Shown here: piece after piece, positions 59,603 to 64,000 of the stretch
How positions within the stretch are numbered: the first letter of the stretch is position 1
Layout of the letters: each line of letters starts with the position of its first letter
NCBI GenBank assembly: GCA_933228915.1
Contig: OW121823.1
Coordinates: 29,120,587 to 29,184,586 of the forward strand
Source of the DNA: Telmatherina bonti
Taxonomy: Eukaryota; Chordata; Actinopteri; Atheriniformes; Telmatherinidae
DNA length: 64,000 bases
Reading direction: 5' to 3'
Position numbers and translations under genes: made by a program
Notes under the pieces: model-generated
Seen by the model: only the letters and a program-made list of their open reading frames with translations
What the model was told of the DNA's origin: nothing
Database searches by the model: none

Positions 59603-62600
59603 AATATAACAATTTTACTCTTAATCTTTAATTAATTCATTTTAAATTATTTTGAATATAAATCTGAATTTTAAAATGTGGGACAAATGTTAAGAATGAA
59701 GTACCTAACCTGTCAAAGTAAACATTGACTTTTAATTTGTTTACTGCAGAGATCTCTCATGAACAAGAGGAGCCTGATTCAGCCTTTGAAGCCACTCAGT
59801 ACTTCTTTGAAGACATCACTCCAGAGACATCCATTGGTAAGATTAACTTCTTGATTTTTGGGTGAAATTTATTTTATTTTTTCAACACTTTTTAGGACCA
59901 CATATGAAAGCGCATCAACTGTAAGTTACAAGCAATGAAATATACCCCCACAGCGTATAGGATGCAACTCAAAAACAGGGACATTTTCAGTTTAAATCAT
60001 GAGACAGACTCATTTTGAGATGATGATCAGAATTATCTTGGTGGGCTGCATTGGGGAAAGTATAATTTATTTTATCAGGATAAATCAAACAAATGTCCAA
60101 ATGACTACAGCACACCCACTGTTTGTTTCACACAATTAAGGCTTTCATTACAAAGCGCAAGTTCTTTTTATTTGTTTTTAACTGCACACTGCCAGATCTC
60201 CAGCCAAACTGTTTCAGTTTTCTTTCTCACATATTGTAGATAAATGTGACTTTTCACAGTAATGACTTACATAGATTTGTAATCATGGCGTTAGCATAAA
60301 CAAAATCTAATTAAGTGGTTATGAGATTCGCAGGTGAAAAATGAAGTTGTGTTTATCATGAAACCACAGACACTCCATGAAAACCACATTGTGATCACTA
60401 ACAGTGATGAACTCTCAATAGCAATATGTGCAAGAGTTGTAATTAGAACAAATGTTAGATATGCAGGAATAAAAAAGAATAAAAAAAAGAAACCTTGTGC
60501 AGGTGATGAAACTTGGCGCTTGCTCTACAGTGCATACAGCAAAGCTAACATACTGTGATGGAAGTGTTAGTTGCAGGAATAATGCACAAACAACTAAGTA
60601 GAACCAAATCCCATGAGTTTAAAGAAAAGAATCAGGGTAAAAACCTAACTTAGAGTCTATATGTGGTTGGCTGTATGTATTGGACATACTGTAATGTGCT
60701 CTCTGTGATCTGGCTTTGTTGATACATTTTTACACATGTATCTTTCCTTCTTCCAGAGAGCAGTCACAGAAATTTCTGAGCTGTGGACTGCTCTTGGTTT
60801 CATTGGTGCTGTTATTGGTCATTTAGCCTTTAAAACCACGAAGCCTCTCTTGTGCTGCTGCTGTCTGCTTTTCACATGAGCATCTTTACTCTTTATGGGT
60901 TTTGGCTCTTTGTTCTCTCTGCTATGAAATGTTTTGGTGTTGTCTCCTCCAAACTCAAGCTAACTTTCAACACAACATGTGATCTCCAGAGCTTATGTAA
61001 TGTTAGGTTTTAGGAAAGCCACACAAATGTCCACTTACTTTTAAACAAAATCAAATGTTTGGCTTTTATTTATGATGATTAGTGTGATGAATTGATCACA
61101 TGTATATTTCATTTTTGTGTCTGGCCATTTTCACAGACTATTCATTGCAGAACTATTGAGACACATCTAACAGTTTACTTACAACCCACCAAATGTTAAA
61201 CCACTGTTATCAGAATCCATCAAACATAACAAAAATATGACTTAAAGAAAAAAACTAAAGGGGTGAATATTTTTTTTCTAAAAAATAGTTCACATGAATC
61301 CAGGACAACAGAAGACGTTCAGCTTCAGTGTCACTTTTAACCTTATTTAGTTCACAGAATTCCCTAAATATTCACACACCTGTATGTTCCCATTTGAGTA
61401 TTTTATCCTGCCTTATTTAGCTGTATGTGTATGATTATCTTTTAACTATAAAATGCTTAGTGAGAGCTTTAGTCTTATTTTGTACTTCAGGTTGTATTTC
61501 CAACTGATCTCATCCACTTTTCTGTCCTTGTAGGCCATGACTCAAAGTCCAGAAGTGAGAAGGATGATGGCTTTGTCAGAGTTACATTTAAGACTGAAAA
61601 AGGTAAAAAGCATTGATCATTTAAAGAAATAAATCTTTGACAGTCAGGGGGTGGAAATATTCTGTGCATGTGTCTATAAATTGTTTCCTTCAGGATTTTC
61701 TGCCATGGAGTCAAACTTTTACTCAGATGCATTCACATATATCTGCATCAGCAAAGCAACAAATAAGAGTGTATTGTCTGTGGAGACACCTGTGATTAGT
61801 CAGTCTTCCCACACAGAAGGATTTCTTGTAATTTGGGAAGATCCAGAGCTCTATTTTCTTCTGCGAACACTCGAATTATAGGATTTAAGGATATTAATAA
61901 TGAGGGAAAACCATCCAAGTACTCTAATTTTAGAAGCTGTTTTAGCTTTCAAATGAAAAAAAATCTTTTATATCAATTATTTGTTATATATGTTACAGTG
62001 AAGAAACTCAACACTCCTGATTACCGTCATTACCTGAAACTATGGAACCAGGAGACTAAACCTAAACGAGAAAACACAAAACAGCTCCCAAAGCTGAACC
62101 AGGTAAGATTTGGTCTGTTGCATGGATGTCTGCAGGGGCCATGAATATAACTAGTACTTAGTAACACTCTGTCTCTGTTCTTCAGAGCCAGTTCATTGAA
62201 CTTTGCAAGACCCTCTATAGCATGTTCAGTGAAGATGTTGCAGAACAAGAGCTCTATCACGCCACGGCAACAGTCACCAGTCTGCTGCTGGAAATGGGAG
62301 AGGTGGGGAAGCTTTTCTCCTCTTCTAGCAGAAAGGATCCCAGCCAGGAGGCTAAACAGGAACAGACTGCATGCAGAAGAAGCTTCTTGGATCTCAAAAC
62401 CACCCATGAGGGACAGGATTTGGGAGATGTTTTTGTGCCTACAGGTCTGGAGAGCAAAATGAGCCTATGTGAGGAGGAAAAAGAGGGTGAAGGGAGCGAA
62501 CAGCTGCCCCCCATGCAAGACATCAAGCTGGAAGACTCCTCTCCTAAAGACACCGGCACTTCCTCTGCCATGCTCATCTCTGATGACGAAACCAAAGATG

Positions 62601-62971
62601 ACACGTCAATGTCATCTTACTCTGTGCTAAGTGCCGGTTCACACGAGCTGGATGAAAAGCTGCAGTGTGAGGACATCGCAGACGACACGGTGTTGGTGCG
62701 AAGCGATGACGGCCCCAACACAGAGAGGAGCGGACAACCTCACACCAGCATATCCCACAACAGGGGTCTGCCACACAGCACAAGCATAGATAAAGACTGG
62801 GCCATTACGTTTGAGCAGTTCCTGGCCTCCGTCCTCACTGAACAGGCTCTGGTGCGTTACTTTGAGAAGCCCGTGGAGGTGGCAGCTCGCATAACTAATG
62901 CCAAGAATGTGCGTAAAGTTGGGCGTCCCCTGTTGTCATCGAGTGACTATGAAATCTCACTGTCTGGGTGA
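43767..62971 (+). CDS. tbc1d9: TBC1 domain family member 9 (GRAM-TBC-EF-hand), 21 coding exons, 1280 aa
   Basis: TBC1D9 is a Rab-GAP-family protein, reported to link calcium to TBK1 activation in selective autophagy. Exons: 43767-43887, 50005-50115, 50871-50989, 51779-52007, 53124-53385, 53890-54097, 54360-54566, 54709-54873, 54992-55142, 56421-56635, 56744-56861, 56946-57231, 57341-57470, 57843-57941, 58184-58252, 58921-59161, 59299-59364, 59750-59836, 61534-61602, 61999-62102, 62186-62971. Phases agree; the total is 3843 nt (human 1266 aa). GRAM domains lie near residues 155-222 and 300-365, and TBC spans about 510-715. The arginine finger IxxDxxR is I555-D558-R561 and the glutamine finger YxQ is Y594-Q596, so catalysis looks possible. 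The EF-hand loop D894-E905 (DENGDALINFRE) is canonical. The C-terminal tail is acidic and Ser-rich. The start MWVSPEDVLLAGALWITE matches the human protein. Confidence 0.97.
43888..50004 (+). other. TBC1D9 intron 1 (6.1 kb)
   Basis: The longest intron of the gene. It contains A runs at 44229-44246 and 45808-45826, the second copy of the GGGTTAA repeat at 47386-47459, and no recognisable exon or RNA gene. Confidence 0.7.
47386..47459. repeat. Dispersed repeat ending in GGGTTAA (copy 2)
   Basis: 'ataaagtgaggccaaatg', 'gaagaaact', 'tatgtcacgtt' and 'tagggttaat' parallel the copy in RNF150 intron 2 (29790-29857) in the same orientation. Confidence 0.45.
56663..56676 (+). promoter_or_regulatory. 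CTCF-core-like motif in TBC1D9 intron 10
   Basis: ACACAAGGGGGCAG differs from CCACNAGGGGGCAG only at the first base. It lies in a 108-nt intron. Confidence 0.3.
59396..59605. repeat. Two long (TA)n tracts in TBC1D9 intron 17
   Basis: About 39 TA units (59396-59475) and 40 units (about 59516-59596) are separated by an imperfect palindromic spacer ('atctatctatagatatagat'). Together they fill about half of the 385-nt intron 59365-59749. Tyr-Ile 'proteins' read here are artefacts. Confidence 0.95.
59837..61533 (+). other. TBC1D9 intron 18
   Basis: A 1.7 kb intron without a recognised repeat or gene. A 74-codon frame at 60334 shows no family resemblance. Confidence 0.5.
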
Positions 62972-64000
62972 GTTCTAGTGAAGGACTTCTGCTGCTCTAA
63001 TGGAGAGGAAACCTCACCAGTCAGGGGTGTTTTTCAGAAAAAAGGAAGGTAAATGTGAGTGTATGATAGTTGACTGAATGTGACCAAAACTGCTTCTAGA
63101 AATGTATTTTACCAGAAATGAAAGACTTTTACAATAACAATCCATAGATTCTGTCCAGTAAAGAGGGAACAGAACATTAACTTAAGGCCTACACAGATGA
63201 AATTAATGTGTACAAGTAGTAGCTGTACTTTATAAGGCATTTATGCATAAGTGTGAATATTGTAATCTCTTGTACCCTTAGGATATGTAGATGTAAAATG
63301 TCCACAGATGCAGTGCAGTTCCATATTGGGATATTGATAGTGCACGGTGCGTCTCACCAGTTATTACATCTGGTCAAACTGTTGCTTCCTTACTTTAAAA
63401 ATCATTAAGTGCAAATTCCAACTTTTAGTTTGCTTCTTATTAAAAGGGTAGAAAGTTACAAAACAAAGATGGGAAAATGCAATTGTGAATTAAACAATCA
63501 TGTTTGACTCATGTCAGCTCTCCATATCACACTAACTCTTATTGCATCGCTTGTACCAAATTGAACTCTTTCACACGACTGTGACATCTTGGGTTGAAAC
63601 TTGCAGTCCTTGGAATTTCATCAGACTACTTTGTCTTGTTTTTTTTTCCACTGAAAAGAAGACTATTCATGTCTCGGATGGAAACAAGCTGATTTGATTC
63701 AGTCTTCAAAGAAATGCTAGCTACACTAAAATGCTGTCGAGAGCCTGCACATTTTTTTTATGTTTACAGTATGATGTGATCCACTAATATGCAGTTGCTT
63801 ACATTCAGCCTATCTTAATATTGTCTGCACTCCAAATTATTTTGAATATTTTTTTTTCCTTCTGTACATTTTTACGTTGCTTTTTTAAAAGTTGTTTTTA
63901 TGTAAATATGTTGAATTTTAACTGTCCAGATGTTACTTTTCTGAATAGGAGCGCATTGTATATCACTTCCATCAAATTAAAATTACAGTGTCATTGATTC
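62972..64000 (+). other. TBC1D9 3' UTR with Pumilio-type site and near-terminal polyadenylation signal
   Basis: The region after the stop codon is AT-rich and non-coding. TGTAAATA at 63901-63908 matches the Pumilio response element UGUANAUA. ATTAAA at 63976-63981, 20 bases from the window end, is a plausible variant polyadenylation signal, so the transcript probably ends at or just beyond the window edge. Confidence 0.55.

Noticed and set aside
1..64000. CRISPR arrays, operons, rRNA genes, prokaryotic elements
   Set aside because: None seen; the window is vertebrate nuclear DNA with spliced genes.

Overview
The window is a block of a ray-finned fish (teleost) nuclear genome. It has spliced genes with GT-AG introns, vertebrate protein families, and typical teleost repeats: an L2-type LINE, a Ty3/Gypsy fragment, a Tc1/mariner relic, tRNA-headed SINE pieces, foldback MITEs and long TA, CA and TTTAA microsatellites. 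The gene order (one gene possibly in the IL15 position, then ZNF330, RNF150 and TBC1D9) matches human 4q31, so this is a conserved synteny segment.

Layout: positions 1-3930 are transposon-derived on the minus strand: a Ty3/Gypsy gag-pol fragment, a TA microsatellite, then a 5'-truncated LINE with a 746-codon open reading frame. Positions 3930-7500 hold relic repeats and a CpG-rich patch with a possible signal-peptide first exon on the minus strand. ZNF330 (minus, 9 coding exons, 320 aa) spans 9267-18101; two foldback elements lie in its introns and a MITE lies just past its stop codon. About 1.2 kb separates its start codon from that of RNF150 (plus, 7 coding exons, 429 aa, 19343-33043), so the two genes are head to head. 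RNF150 has a 9.2 kb first intron with a Tc1/mariner relic that carries a nested insertion. Positions 37995-39691 (plus) encode three exons of a complete EMAPII (tRNA-binding OB-fold) domain closest to AIMP1, with no recognisable AIMP1 N-terminal half. A CpG-rich region near 43.0-43.3 kb precedes TBC1D9 (plus, 21 coding exons, 1280 aa, 43767-62971), whose 3' UTR runs to the window end.

The genes do not form a pathway. ZNF330 is a nucleolar zinc-finger protein, RNF150 a membrane RING-H2 ubiquitin ligase of the PA-TM-RING family, the EMAPII gene belongs to the multi-synthetase-complex cofactor family, and TBC1D9 is a GRAM/TBC/EF-hand Rab-GAP-like protein. They share only conserved linkage.

The most interesting points are the EMAPII-only AIMP1 paralogue that has lost the basic residues of its tRNA-binding motif, two short stop-free introns in the TBC domain whose retention would keep the frame, and a ~1 kb foldback element with perfect 32-bp ends and a tRNA-like (A box/B box) centre. 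All exon models were built by eye from reading frames, splice sites and remembered family sequences; no alignment was run.
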